DNA of 64,000 nucleotides from Lamellibrachia satsuma. Its lineage: Eukaryota; Annelida; Polychaeta; Sabellida; Siboglinidae. The notes under the pieces were generated by a model that made no database searches, was not told the DNA's origin, and saw only the letters and a list, made by a program, of their open reading frames with translations. Each line of letters opens with the position of its first letter. Position 1 is the first letter of the stretch. Below, piece after piece: positions 37,917 to 48,243 of the stretch. Made by a program: the position numbers and the translations under genes. The stretch covers positions 6,255,501 to 6,319,500 of the forward strand of contig BSQZ01000006.1 in NCBI GenBank assembly GCA_033239005.1. Reading direction: 5' to 3'.

Positions 37917-40900
37917 CGCGTGCGTGCGTGTGCAAGGCCAGTGTGCTGTGTCCATGGCTGTGGCAGTGACCACGATGCGGCACTGCAACTGGTGTGCGAC
38001 TTTGCTTAGGCGGTTTGAAAATTGCAATTGCGATTCACAAATACGCCATGTATAAGAATCAAATGTATAGTCATAAATGCAGCTTAGTAGGGAACACCAG
38101 TATAAACTGGGGTGAAATGGCATACTTCCATTGCATCATAATGCCAAACGCGCAACTCATACTCGGTGCGGAAAAATATGAATTCGTCGCCAGCACATGA
38201 AACAGTAAATCAATGTTAAGTGGTACCGGAGATGTGTGTCGTGAATTTATGTGTTCAGAGCGGGTGAAAGACGAAGTGGAACAATTATTAAAATTGTCGT
38301 TTTCACTGTTTAATCAACTTTTACACTCCTTGTCAACTCATATGTGTGTTCGTTAGCTCGGATCCAGGTTATTATTTTCGATTCCCATTACAGCCTAGTT
38401 GGTCAATCAGATCGTAACGAAATATTGTTGATTCCTTATCTATTCCATAACTGTACATGTATTTTATTCAGTTCGACATACAATAGTATGTGACATTTAA
38501 AGATAATACACATTGACGCTGGTCCACTCTTTTGATAACTTCTTTATAAACCGCGCGGCCAGCACATCGTGGCTTCAATGGCGTTTTTGCAATCTTGGTG
38601 CAGCGGGCTGTGATCACCATCCCCAGTGATTGATGATACGTGAACTCTGGCTATTGGAGTACAAACACTTCGTTATAAAGAGAGTAGACTTTCCTAGTGA
38701 ATCTAATACTCAAGAAACTCCTTGTCAAGACGAACACTTGCAGGCAGCGAGCGATTTTAGCAATTGACACAAGCGATAAATCGTTCCCTAGATTATTGAT
38801 TTGCGCGAGCGATAGGGAGCGAGAGCGATTGCTCGCCTCAAAAATAATGCCCTGGGTAAATTAAAATACTACTGGGCTTAGCGGTTGTTTTTAAGGCAAT
38901 CTACGGTCCAATAAATTCTGAGGACCATTGCTTTGTCACATTTGTTAAAAAATTTCATGTACTGGTTGGGAGCGTGTGACCGTAGAATTCAAGTGAGTGA
39001 AAGCTTAACAAAATTGCTGAATGAGTTTATGGTTGTTTTTTTTAATGCTGCCAACATTAAAATTGTACATGTTGAAGGTTTGCAAATCGGGGCTCTCACA
39101 TGGGCAGAGTTTTTTTTTGGCTGTAGCATGACTAAAATCCTCTAGGCATATAAAAATTAACTCTTGTTTTTCCAGTCATTTACAATGACAACATATCTGG
39201 CCTGGGTTTATTTTAAGCAACACAGAATGTTGAGATGTGCATGATTTGACTGTATCATGACTCACCACATGCACGGCCTTCTGTAGGTCGGCTGTCATAC
39301 GCATGATGCCGGTGACAAGTGCCTCCTCAAATATGTCTCCATCGAGCTCTGACTGCTTCATGGGGACGCCGTTGAGCAGGACCTGGGGCATGACTCCGAG
39401 TCCGAGACGAGTCAACAGGTCATTGGCCTCCTGTATGGACAGGACAGCTTATGAAGGAAACATACATCCTACCCCTTTCGTTATAACATAGGTCTAGGAC
39501 ATATCCAGGACATTACTTATCATTTCAAAGACAAACCATATGTCCCCCACTGAGATCAATCATGAACTGATGACACATTTTGTAGTAAAACTTTAATAAT
39601 GTGCAACTGAATGTAACAGTAGCAGTGGCAAAGCATATTATGCCTGAAGCATAAATAAATAAATTATCAACCTCCTCGAGTTAATTTTACTACAGTGATA
39701 CAATGATATTCATGCACTTTTTCTATTCTGGCAGTAAATAATCAAGGACTTTTTCCAGGACATAAATAAAAAGGTGGCCTTTTCCAGCTCATGGAAGTAG
39801 AAACCTGAGGCAGTCACTCATTGGAGAGCAACCTCTTATTTATTTATTAACTGACTTTTTCCTGGATATTTTTATTATTTCTGTAACACGATAGCAATTT
39901 CCATAATTTGCATTAAATTTCCGTAATGATTACAGAAAATACTGAATGGTAGGCAGCCCTGATGCTCTTCTATCCAATCTACACTGTTATTTTACTAATG
40001 CCCTTTAGTTCTACTCACTTCTATCAATGTCAAAACAAATATTGCTATCAATATCTTAAAACTGCTGGTGCTGCTCCCACCTGACGACCAATGTCATAAG
40101 CACTTGAACCAAACACCGCCTCCACGTCGCCGGTGGAATACTGCTCCAGGAACTCCTCCCTCACAGCCACAGCAGTCAGTTCATCCTCCCCTATGTTGTC
40201 ATACACCTACAACCACAAGCTGGGATGAAACAGAACAATGCTGCCACCTAGCGGATAACATACAAATTAAACCTGTGGCGTTCCAGGGAGTTAAACGGAT
40301 ACTATTTTGCACCACTTTTGCACAGTTGAATGGTGCAGAACCCTCGGGATCGTTTCACCAAGACAAAGAGCTCATAAGAAAAATCCATCATAACACAGAA
40401 TCCATCATCGATTTTAAGAGCGTTTTGTTTTCATAATGCGTTTCACTAAGGCCCTCATAAATCCATCATAAGTTAATGATCAAAATTTCCATCATAACCT
40501 CCACAACTGGGCAAAATAAATAGAAAAGTTGTCCAGAAGTGGCTGATAATATGATCCATCGAACACTTTTCATCTACTTTTGACTGATTTTTTCACTGGG
40601 TGAAGAAAAAAAAATTATTTTAAAAAAGAAGATGCCGTGTCACAGAGGACACTGTTTCTGTGACACTCAGGCAACGTGTTGTTTTGACAAGTGAAGTTTT
40701 GACAGTTTTCAATAACAAAGCTTGCAGAGAGCGCCAACAACCTCAGCCGAAGTTGTGTCATCGAGTATACCAATATGAAGGTTAGGGGTGCACATAATAT
40801 GGTTTAACACAGCTAAAATTTGCTCAAAATTTAATAGGAAGCGTTTCGTGAACAACCTTGACCTTCGCAATGCCACTAAACAGCGCACATGACGACTTGT

Positions 40901-43900
40901 CAACAGTTTCAGTTTCGATCATAGCCAAGGAGTGAAATAAATTTTTAAGAGCGAAGTCGTGCTTAAGAGTTCATAAGAATGTTAGTGAAATGGTACCCTT
41001 GTATTAGTAATGCAAAATAGGATGAGAGATGGAAGCAATACAACACAAATATTGCCTTGAAACTTTGCTCTATTTATGAAACAATATAAGTAAATTTTAA
41101 AACATCAATGAAAAATACTTACACTATTCTTGAAACAATGTAATGGTACTGAAATATTATGCAGATGTTATAAAATATCTTATGTTATTTAATGTTTCAC
41201 AGATGTAGATCTGGAGAAAATAGCAGTGACTTACATCAGTGAGGAACGACAATGCCTTGACGGCATTCAATTTTGATTTGATGTAGTGGAATGCTCGCAC
41301 GAGGGCGACCCCACCGTCCTGCGTATCGTCCACACTGCCCTCTGGTGCCACAACAAATACGAGGCCCATCCTGAAAGAAACCAAAATGATACAGTTACAC
41401 TGAGTGGCTGCTGACATCGCTGTTGCAAACTGAACAAATGTACAAATGAAACACAGAAAATATACAAATGCAACTGGACGCTACTCTTTTCAGTATGTGG
41501 AAACCTGGATGTCCCATTATCTGTCATTTACATACAAATGAATTATACACAGAAAGGTGTGTCACATAGCTAGTTTGGATTAGTTTGTTCTTATCAAGAA
41601 ACCAATAATTCGAGAAAAAAAGGTTTTATTCTGTAGGAATGCCCACATCATTGACTAGTCAAGTGGAGGGCGAGTCACACAGAGCACTTGTATGAAATGT
41701 CTTTCTCACCTAATGGGTGCACTGTGCACATAGAAAGCTTCCACCATTTTTATCAGGTGTCGTGATTTCCTTTCTGCGGGGTTCACTATAAAAACCTACA
41801 AATAGAAATACATTTCAGATGCCAGATGCAGTTGTAAAACACAAATTTATTTCAATTAAAATTAAATATTATTATATTCACCTCAATAGGATGTTTCATA
41901 AACATTTTATAACGCTGTACAAGGGTACAGCATTATGAAAGAAAATCTCAGATATGACCAAACCATGTTATGCATACTAAATCTTAAAACTAAATTCACC
42001 ATTCATAGAATGCTGCTTTGTGTTTGTGGTTTAATTTTTCTATCCTGGTTTTACCTGTTACTATCAATGTGTCACCACCAATGTGTGTCACCATCAATAT
42101 CACCTCCAATGTGTCATTACTAATTTGTCATTACCAATATGTCACCAACAATGAGTAATTAGTAATGTGTCATAACCAATGTGTCACCATCAACACATCA
42201 TCATTGATACACCACAATGAATATGTCACCACCAATATGTAACCATCCGTGTAGCACCACCAATGTGTCACAATCAATGTGTCACCCATCATCAATGATT
42301 CACAACCAATGTGTCGTCACTGACTCACGAATGTGTCATCAGCAATGCATTGCCACCAGACATCCACCAAGATAATGATCAGTTACCACAAATGACAATT
42401 CATAATGACAGACTTGACACAACTGGTTACTGTGAGAGAAGAAACAACCCACGGCGTGGAACATGTTCTTCCGGATATGTCTCAGCATGCCGGGGAACGT
42501 GGGTCGCAGCAGGTCTATGATACTGCTGGGCCAGTGGACGTACTTGCGGTCTTTCTCCAGGTCGTTGATATACTGGAACCACGGAGAACACGACATACTT
42601 TCACTGACATTCAGCATAAGTATTCGCACACTGCCAACAGTGGAACATGCAAGTTGTGAGTACCGGTACTATGGGCTATGGCATTGACAGGCTGCATCCT
42701 CGCTGCCAGGACTTCTGACTACATCAGTACCCCTGACTACATCAGTAGCCCTGGGCCCTGCAGATTGACCTGTTGAAATGCTGAGTTTTTAGTTGCTGCG
42801 TTAACCAATAATATTGCTCTCTGGGATTTATGGGCTCAAACACGGGAACTTAACTTTAATTGGCAATGGACCAAGGCAGGAAGTGGGACAAAGTACAAAT
42901 GATTCAGTGTACATCCACACTTGGCATAGGATAAACTGACAAATCCACGTTTCAACAGATTGATCTGCCTAGCGAGGATGGGCTGCACAACAGAGTATGC
43001 TAACTGCTACACAGTTCTGTCCTTGGACAATATATAACTAGTACACATCCATGCTCCATTATTGCCAGTGGGGTTCATTGCCAAGGCTGAGCCTTGACAG
43101 TTATGAATACCCCGACACTTGTAGGATGTTTGTTGTCCTAAGTGGTTCTTTTATATCTCCAGTTATTTGTAAGTGATTCTTTTACATCTCCAGTTATTTG
43201 TAAGTGGTTCTTTTACATCTCCAGTTATTTGTAAGTGGTTCTTTTACATCTCCAGTTATTGGTTCTTTTACATCTCCAGTTATTTGTAAGTAGTTATTTT
43301 ACATCTCCAGTTATGGGTTCTTTTACATCTCCAGTTATTTGTAAGTGGTTCTTTTACATCTCCAGTTATTGGTTCTTTTACATCTCCAGTTATTTGTAAG
43401 TGGGTCTTTTACATCTCCAGTTATTGGTTCTTTTACATCTCCAGTTATTTGTAAGTGGTTCTTTTACATCTCCAGTTATTGGTTCTTTTACATCTCCAGT
43501 TATTTGTATCCAATATGTCAATCAACTTAAATCGTTACTAGACCACTTAGACTCCCAGAGCTGGTGCTTTATACTGGTTTCTTTGACACAAGCGGATGAG
43601 AGTTCATTTTCATCATGGCTTCTATGCCAGCACATCACAGGTTTATAATCCCTGGTTCTTTTACATCTCCAGTTATTTGTAAGTGGTTCTTTTACATCTC
43701 CAGTTATTGGTTCTTTTACATCTCCAGTTATTTGTATCCAATATGTCAATCAACTTAAATCGTTACTAGACCACTTAGACTCCCAGAGCTGGTGCTTTAT
43801 ACTGGTTTCTTTGACACAAGCGGATGAGAGTTCATTTTCATCATGGCTTCTATGCCAGCACATCACAGGTTTATAATCCCTGGCTAAAACCAGTACTGAT

Positions 43901-46900
43901 TTATAAAGCAGAGTGAACTACATGAGTGAAGTGGAGTGAACTATTTTGTCTTGGCTTCATGCAAAAGTATTGTTTAATTGAGAGTCGGATGCTTAAGACA
44001 CTGTGCTATTGCATCTCACATCAAGTAAATCACATCCTAATTCATGACAACAAACAGCCACTTTATGTAGTCTTCTGAAGTCTACATAATCAACATTGCC
44101 AAAACATATGCGTAGACACTTTGTACAAAAGATGACCACATTCTGACCAGTGCACAACTGTAGTCTGGATTTAACAACTGAACAACTGCAAAGGACCATC
44201 TCAAAAGATTGATATTTGGCTGGTATCAGTCGGGTGGGGAATTAGCAGCTGTTTCTCTAAGTCTAGTGTTATATATGAAAGTATTTCCAACAAAAGACAT
44301 AGTTTATATTCTTATCACAGTTCATAAAGGTGCTGAACTTGAGTGTGTGCAGGTAGTGTTGTGTTATGACGGCTGAATTGTTTCTGAGGGTTACAGTATG
44401 ACAGATGAGGACATGTATACACAGGTGAATGCAACTCAAAGTTTCATGTTGCGGGTCTGCTTTAAATGACATTGGTTACTGTGAGAGAAGAAACATCAAT
44501 GTGTGGACATGGCGCCTCATTCAAAAAGATATTTCACTGACACCAACAGAAAAGCATCTACCTGCACCGATGGGTCCCTGAAGTCTACAGCGTAGTCAGT
44601 CACTGCGTCATGTAGTTCCAGCTTGAGAAGGGTCATCTGGTCAGGCCCCTGTTGACAAACATGACATCGTCACACATTATGACAATGTCTGTGGTGAGCT
44701 CTAATTAATAGGGGATTAGCTTATGTGAAGCTCTTGTATGTTACGAGACATATGTTGGCCCATAAGTGATACATGATATCATCATTGTATTACCACACAG
44801 TGAAAACTTACTGTGTCATGTGTTACTTCACATAGAACAGTTTACAAACATGGTCATTTTACAAATACAAAGCAGGTCAACAAATACGACATAGATGCAC
44901 AAATACAAAGCCAATTCACAAACACACAGTTGATTTATAAACATAGTCATTTTACAAAACACAAAGTTTGTAAAAACAAATTGGGCTTACATACACAAAG
45001 CATTGTTTACAAAACAAGATAGGCTTACGCACAAACAAAAAGTAGGTCTACATACAAAATTACTACACCATGTAATCAGGCCAATGGAGGCTGACCCACA
45101 GATCCTACTATTACCTTGATGCTGACTGAGTGGGACTATACCACATAACCAGGACAATGGAGGCTGACCCACAGGTCCTACGATTACCTTGGTGCTGACT
45201 GAGTGACACTATACCATGTAACCAGGCCAATGGAGGCTGACCCACAGGTCCTACGATTACCTTGATACCGACTGAGTGAGACTATACCACGTAACCAGGC
45301 CAGTGGAGATTGACCAACATGTCCTATGATTACCTTGATGCTGACTGAGTGAGACTATACCACATAATCAGGCCGATGGAGGCTGACCCACAGGTCCTAC
45401 GATTACCTTAATGCCAACTGAGTGAGACTATACCACGTAACCAGGCCAGTGGAGATTGACCAACAGGTCCTATGATTACCTTGATGCTGACTGAGTGAGA
45501 CTATACCACGTAACCAGGCCAGTGGAGATTGACCAACAGGTCCTATGATTACCTTAATGCCAACTGAGTGAGACTATACCATGTAACCAGGCCAATGGAG
45601 ATTGACCAACAGGTCCTGATTACCTTGATACCGACTGAGTGAGACTATACCACGTAACCAGGCCAGTGGAGATTGACCAACAGGTCCTATGATTACCTTG
45701 ATACCGACTGAGTGAGACTATACCACGTAACCAGGCCAGTGGAGATTGACCAACAGGTCCTATGATTACCTTGATGCTGACTGAGTGAGACTATACCACG
45801 TAACCAGGCCAGTGGAGATTGACCAACAGGTCCTATGATTACCTTGATACCGACTGAGTGAGACTATACCACGTAACCAGGCCAGTGGAGATTGACCAAC
45901 AGGTCCTATGATTACCTTGATACCGAGTGAGTGCAGTCCCTCCATGAGACAGGCTTCTGACCGCAGGACGTCCAGCACTTGGAACACATCGTCCATCTCA
46001 AGGTCCGTTCGGATGCCATTAATAAAGAGTGCTGAGTCTCCAGGTGACAGCTCAAGGGTATTCTCATATATCTGGTGACAAATGGAACACATTCTCAGCT
46101 ACATATTGCCTTTGTTTTCTGCCTCTCACTGAGGTCAATAAAAACTGTTTGTATGAGCTTCATGAGCTGTTAAACTGGAAGTAACCACAGAAATGACAAA
46201 AGATGTTGCAAACAATTGTGCATAGGTGTAAACTACAAAGATTTAATGACATGATTTATATATATGACCCATTCTCAAAAGGTATATACAGTACATTTAT
46301 AATTATATATATGGAAGGTTTTTTCCTGGAGGCTTTTTTCGGAGGGGGGGCTTTTTTCCAGAGGATTTTTTCTGGAAGGTTTTTACACATTTTTTCTTTC
46401 TTACATTCAGACATTATATAATGTGTACGTGGATGGATATTTAGACAAAAATGTCTGGCTAACTTTTGAATTTCTGGGTATGTTCTCTACTAAAATGTGG
46501 CAAACACAAACAGACAACACTAAGTTGCACGGCAATATAACTCATGAACAATTCAATTTCATAAACGGAAGTGCAGATATTTTTTAAAAGTGGACACAAC
46601 GAACATTTAAAATAGCTCAAATGATAAATGTATCTGAATTAAAAAGTTCATGTATGTGTATGCATCTCATAATTTATACACAGGTCCATGAACAGGGGTT
46701 TATTGGAATGGTAATTTTCTCAGCATAAAATCTTTGAAAATAATCAGCAAATTCTACAAATTCATTAAACATAATCAGTCAATTCTACAAAATCTTTGAA
46801 AATAATCAGCCCATTATATAAAATCTCTGAAAATAACGAGCCAGACCGCAAACCTTTTGGTTCTGTTCCACTTCGTGCCTTAGTTCGTTCTTCACGCCAG

Positions 46901-47545
46901 TCTTGAAGAGTAACCTAACAAGTGGAATAGGAAAAGGCTATGGGAAATTGAGAAAATTATAAACTGAAAAAGGGGAATCAGCATTAGCTTACGAATGAAC
47001 ATAGAATTGTTTACATGGATGGTTTATTAGATGGCAACACAGTTATTACATTAACTTAAGGCCTGTAGTATGTAAGTGAAATTGTATTTAAAATGCCTGA
47101 TGGTTCAACTACATCAATCTGCAATATATATCATCAGAACGAACACGAGTTGGCAGTATGGTCAGCAGTAAGGTAAGCAGCGATACATCGTATAAAGTAT
47201 GTCCCCTTCTGGCATTCTACTAGAAAGGCAACTGTTTCTCTTGATTGTTGCAACAAAAACTCAACTTTACATTCTGTGATGAAAATATTACAGACATAAA
47301 ATTCTGTATTATATCCTTTTTTTGTAGCGATTATGTTTTACAAATGTTGAATTTTAGGCACATCTGAACAGGTTTTATATCTGGATATATGGTGCTATAC
47401 AAATAAAAGCTATTACTATTACTATAAACAAATGGTTATACATACCTTGCCTGTGTGGGGAAGTTCTGACTGATGTCTCTGAGTACCCTCAAAGCCTCAC
47501 TGTTGTGTGCAGACATCACAGCCTGCGCTGCCTGCATACTCAGAT
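19626..47545 (-). CDS. UGGT1: UDP-glucose:glycoprotein glucosyltransferase (UGGT), 5' end not seen
   Basis: This ER-lumen folding sensor re-glucosylates misfolded N-glycoproteins so that they re-enter the calnexin/calreticulin cycle. 34 exons with consistent phases encode 1241 residues plus stop: 47446-47545, 46854-46914, 45916-46071, 44562-44648, 42453-42572, 41710-41795, 41235-41370, 40081-40206, 39266-39430, 37464-37587, 36703-36795, 36102-36196, 35472-35684, 34518-34649, 33848-33978, 33415-33510, 32751-32856, 31692-31771, 31203-31392, 30042-30093, 29251-29357, 28802-28887, 28114-28198, 27569-27654, 25778-25876, 25182-25266, 24526-24635, 23892-23964, 22556-22659, 22120-22176, 21482-21596, 20720-20836, 20087-20318, 19626-19648. 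Family hallmarks include [39 protein letters not shown] and the GT24 DxD box FVDADQ. The symbol could equally be UGGT2. About 290 N-terminal residues (signal peptide and first thioredoxin-like domain) are absent. Confidence 0.95.
20311..20570. repeat. intronic repeat copying a UGGT 3' splice site
   Basis: The acceptor of exon 20087..20318 (minus strand gtttgttgacag|tgtaataa) recurs about three times just upstream in the intron, at about 20381..20400, 20431..20450 and 20481..20500, each followed by ggtgacagtttcaggg-type sequence. The copies keep the AG and two keep the first exon bases. Confidence 0.75.
20955..21172. repeat. 16-18-bp minisatellite in a UGGT intron
   Basis: About a dozen copies of catctaatgcacctgc and of a shorter variant, catctaatgcgctgt. 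Confidence 0.9.
23124..23131. repeat. 8-bp target-site duplication of a hAT-type MITE, left
   Basis: gcttatag here and at 23863..23870, exactly flanking the terminal inverted repeats. Confidence 0.85.
23132..23862. mobile_element. hAT-type MITE in a UGGT intron, 731 bp
   Basis: It starts with cagggttg and ends with caaccctg. The ends extend into tgatttaaa-rich inverted sequence and are flanked by perfect 8-bp duplications (gcttatag). An 8-bp target duplication with CAGGG termini is the hAT pattern. There is no transposase frame, so it is non-autonomous. Its right duplication ends about 20 bp from the donor of exon 23892..23964. Confidence 0.88.
23863..23870. repeat. 8-bp target-site duplication of a hAT-type MITE, right
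   Basis: Second copy of gcttatag. Confidence 0.85.
24640..24775. repeat. dispersed LINE-tail-like repeat
   Basis: This segment (gccgcccaaggcaacaagtc, cagatggcaagtagacaaag and following) is related to 57455..57560 and more weakly to 29150..29215. In the 57-kb copy it adjoins a recognisable LINE remnant, so it is probably the 3' end of the same family. Confidence 0.5.
25877..27568. other. large UGGT intron, nothing recognised
   Basis: AT-rich DNA with scattered ATT/AAT runs and no coding signal or clear repeat. Confidence 0.4.
29908..29964. repeat. palindromic GTACATTAT array
   Basis: Alternating tacattatg and tacataatg units give several overlapping perfect palindromes that could form a cruciform. 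It lies in a UGGT intron. Confidence 0.7.
30373..31080. mobile_element. solo A-C-B terminal unit of a YR (Ngaro-like) retrotransposon, diverged
   Basis: This unit resembles the A2-C-B2 block of the element at 47768..55392. It starts with cataaaat and has a small inverted repeat (tggct/agcca). Its middle has the ccgccctcctccccaccttt block, and its end has aataaacgtcatcatttggcc and gttattgcataaaatg. A perfect 22-bp direct repeat (30373..30394 and 31059..31080) bounds it. No ORF is present. It lies in the UGGT intron between exons 30042..30093 and 31203..31392. Confidence 0.7.
31772..32750. other. UGGT intron with a possible hAT-like end
   Basis: The sequence cagagtgttcgaaattaag at about 31981..32000 resembles a hAT MITE terminus, but no matching second end was found. 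A 115-codon minus-strand frame at 32146..32493 shows no known domain. Confidence 0.3.
33500..33670. repeat. intronic repeat next to a UGGT 3' splice site
   Basis: Four to five copies of an approximately 40-bp unit, tgtaacatgatgtaacacaa plus ggtcatg. The first overlaps the acceptor of exon 33415..33510 (minus strand catgttacag), and one further copy keeps the complete acceptor sequence. Confidence 0.75.
36845..36905. repeat. GT microsatellite
   Basis: GTGTGT and GTGCGT runs in a UGGT intron just upstream of exon 36703..36795. Confidence 0.9.
36958..37080 (-). repeat. 3' end fragment of a SINE or LINE
   Basis: On the minus strand it reads ggtgaataaataaagtat followed by an ATT-repeat tail. This is the typical 3' end of invertebrate retroposons, and the tail resembles that of the LINE at 122..4161. 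There is no coding part. Confidence 0.5.
37600..37705. repeat. short 25-bp tandem repeat
   Basis: About four copies of ggctgaccaatacagtgtca next to the acceptor of exon 37464..37587. Confidence 0.8.
37852..38854. mobile_element. probable hAT-type MITE in a UGGT intron, about 1.0 kb
   Basis: The left end reads cagggcttcacgtttgaaaa plus caggcgag. The right end is its approximate inverse, ctcgcctcaaaaataatgccctg. The flanking 8-mers are only partly alike, so the target duplication has decayed or was never exact. A GT/GC microsatellite (37880..37935) lies inside. There is no transposase frame. Confidence 0.55.
39955..40065 (-). repeat. LINE 3' fragment
   Basis: Similar to part of the LINE remnant at 57600..57790 (shared ccaatctacac, actaatg and tatcaatat blocks). 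Confidence 0.45.
40346..40998. mobile_element. candidate MITE with GTTTCAC-type inverted ends
   Basis: The left end gggatcgtttcaccaaga and the right end (inverse of gggtaccatttcactaac) are similar inverted repeats of about 35 bp that run into ctcataag/ttcttatgaac motifs. A related internal copy lies at about 40432..40475. No target duplication is clear and there is no ORF with a known domain. Confidence 0.5.
42060..42365. repeat. degenerate 14-15-bp repeat in a UGGT intron
   Basis: Many imperfect copies of aatgtgtcaccacc / aatatgtcaccatc. Confidence 0.85.
43130..43885. repeat. minisatellite plus a 228-bp duplication in a UGGT intron
   Basis: Units of 23-31 bp (gttcttttacatctccagtt with or without atttgtaagtg) run from 43130 to 43510 and again at 43655..43735. 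The unique segment after them (atatgtcaatcaactt and following) is present twice, at 43513 and 43741, with no visible differences. This indicates a recent 228-bp tandem duplication. Confidence 0.93.
45055..45940. repeat. 73-bp minisatellite copying a UGGT 5' splice site
   Basis: About eleven copies of a unit of about 73 bp lie directly downstream of exon 45916..46071. Each carries, on the minus strand, the last roughly 15-20 exon bases and the donor (tcggtatcaag|gtaatcatagg), matching the real junction closely. The rest of the unit is intronic. Confidence 0.93.
46915..47445. repeat. UGGT intron with a retroposon 3' tail
   Basis: At about 47380..47430 on the plus strand, ggtgctatacaaataaaag is followed by ctattactattactat. 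This is a common LINE/SINE 3' end in invertebrates; no coding part is attached. The rest of the intron is featureless. Confidence 0.45.
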
Positions 47546-47767
47546 CTAACAACAGAGAGTGCGTCCCATCGCAACGTTAACACTGTGTCACAGTAATGTT
47601 CAAAGTTCAAAATGAAAGGAAAGAAATATACTGTCAAATTATTTTGTTATTTCAATTGAACAAGTGAATGCGAATTAAATATCAAAGTGAGGTAATATCT
47701 GGTTATTTATCACATATAACATTCTGAACAATGATAATTACGTTACAGAATAAAAAAATTTTTAATA

Positions 47768-48040
47768 CATAAATGGGAGTATGCAACATTGGCACAGCCA
47801 ATGTTGCATATAGGTTTTTATGCGAGCAACACCACATACAATTAATGATTGGTCCATTGCTAATTTATTCTATTATGCTAATCCAGCAGAGCTGGGTGAC
47901 GCGCTCTGTGACCCACTTTGCTGCCTCCATATTTTGAACCAATCAGCGCGCACCAGCTGCGCGACGCTACAGATTTCAAACTTGGACTAGCCACTTCGTT
48001 TTGTGAAAGCATACGGAGTGGATGCGCTTTGAAAATTTGT
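47768..48040 (+). repeat. A1 terminal repeat of the YR retrotransposon
   Basis: A 273-bp sequence, identical base for base to A2 at 54516..54788. It begins with the core cataaatg. At 47780..47810 it holds a perfect 14-bp inverted repeat with a 3-base loop, 12 bp from the end. Confidence 0.95.
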
Positions 48041-48243
48041 TTTTCTCTCATCGAGTTTAGCGAAATTTTTGCGCTTCCTTTATCATTGGTCTTCGAGCAA
48101 GCTGATTTACGTCGAACAAGTTGAACGAGGTGAGTGTCGACGGCGCTCAGTGCTCGAGCGAGTGTTTTCCTTTGTTCTTGTTGCGCCATTTTGTTTTGCA
48201 ACGGTCTTTGTTTGCTTCGTTTAATTTAACCGTCGGCCAGTAA

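Larger units (their letters stand above)
27569..47545 (-). other. UGGT exons for the thioredoxin-like and beta-sandwich regions
   Basis: Twenty-four exons encode the part that recognises misfolded substrate. From the N-terminal side: FPTQAR and [138 protein letters not shown] and [11 protein letters not shown]. These match the family order of thioredoxin-like domains followed by beta sandwiches. Substrate recognition by this region is family knowledge; the exon calls come from this sequence. Confidence 0.9.

Noticed and set aside
43130..43510. Repeat units that look like gtaagt...ctccag micro-introns on the plus strand
   Set aside because: The gene is on the minus strand and a 25-base intron is below the functional minimum; coincidence within a minisatellite.
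42060..46000. CRISPR-like regular repeats
   Set aside because: Units are tandem without unique spacers, the genome is eukaryotic, and the arrays sit in introns.
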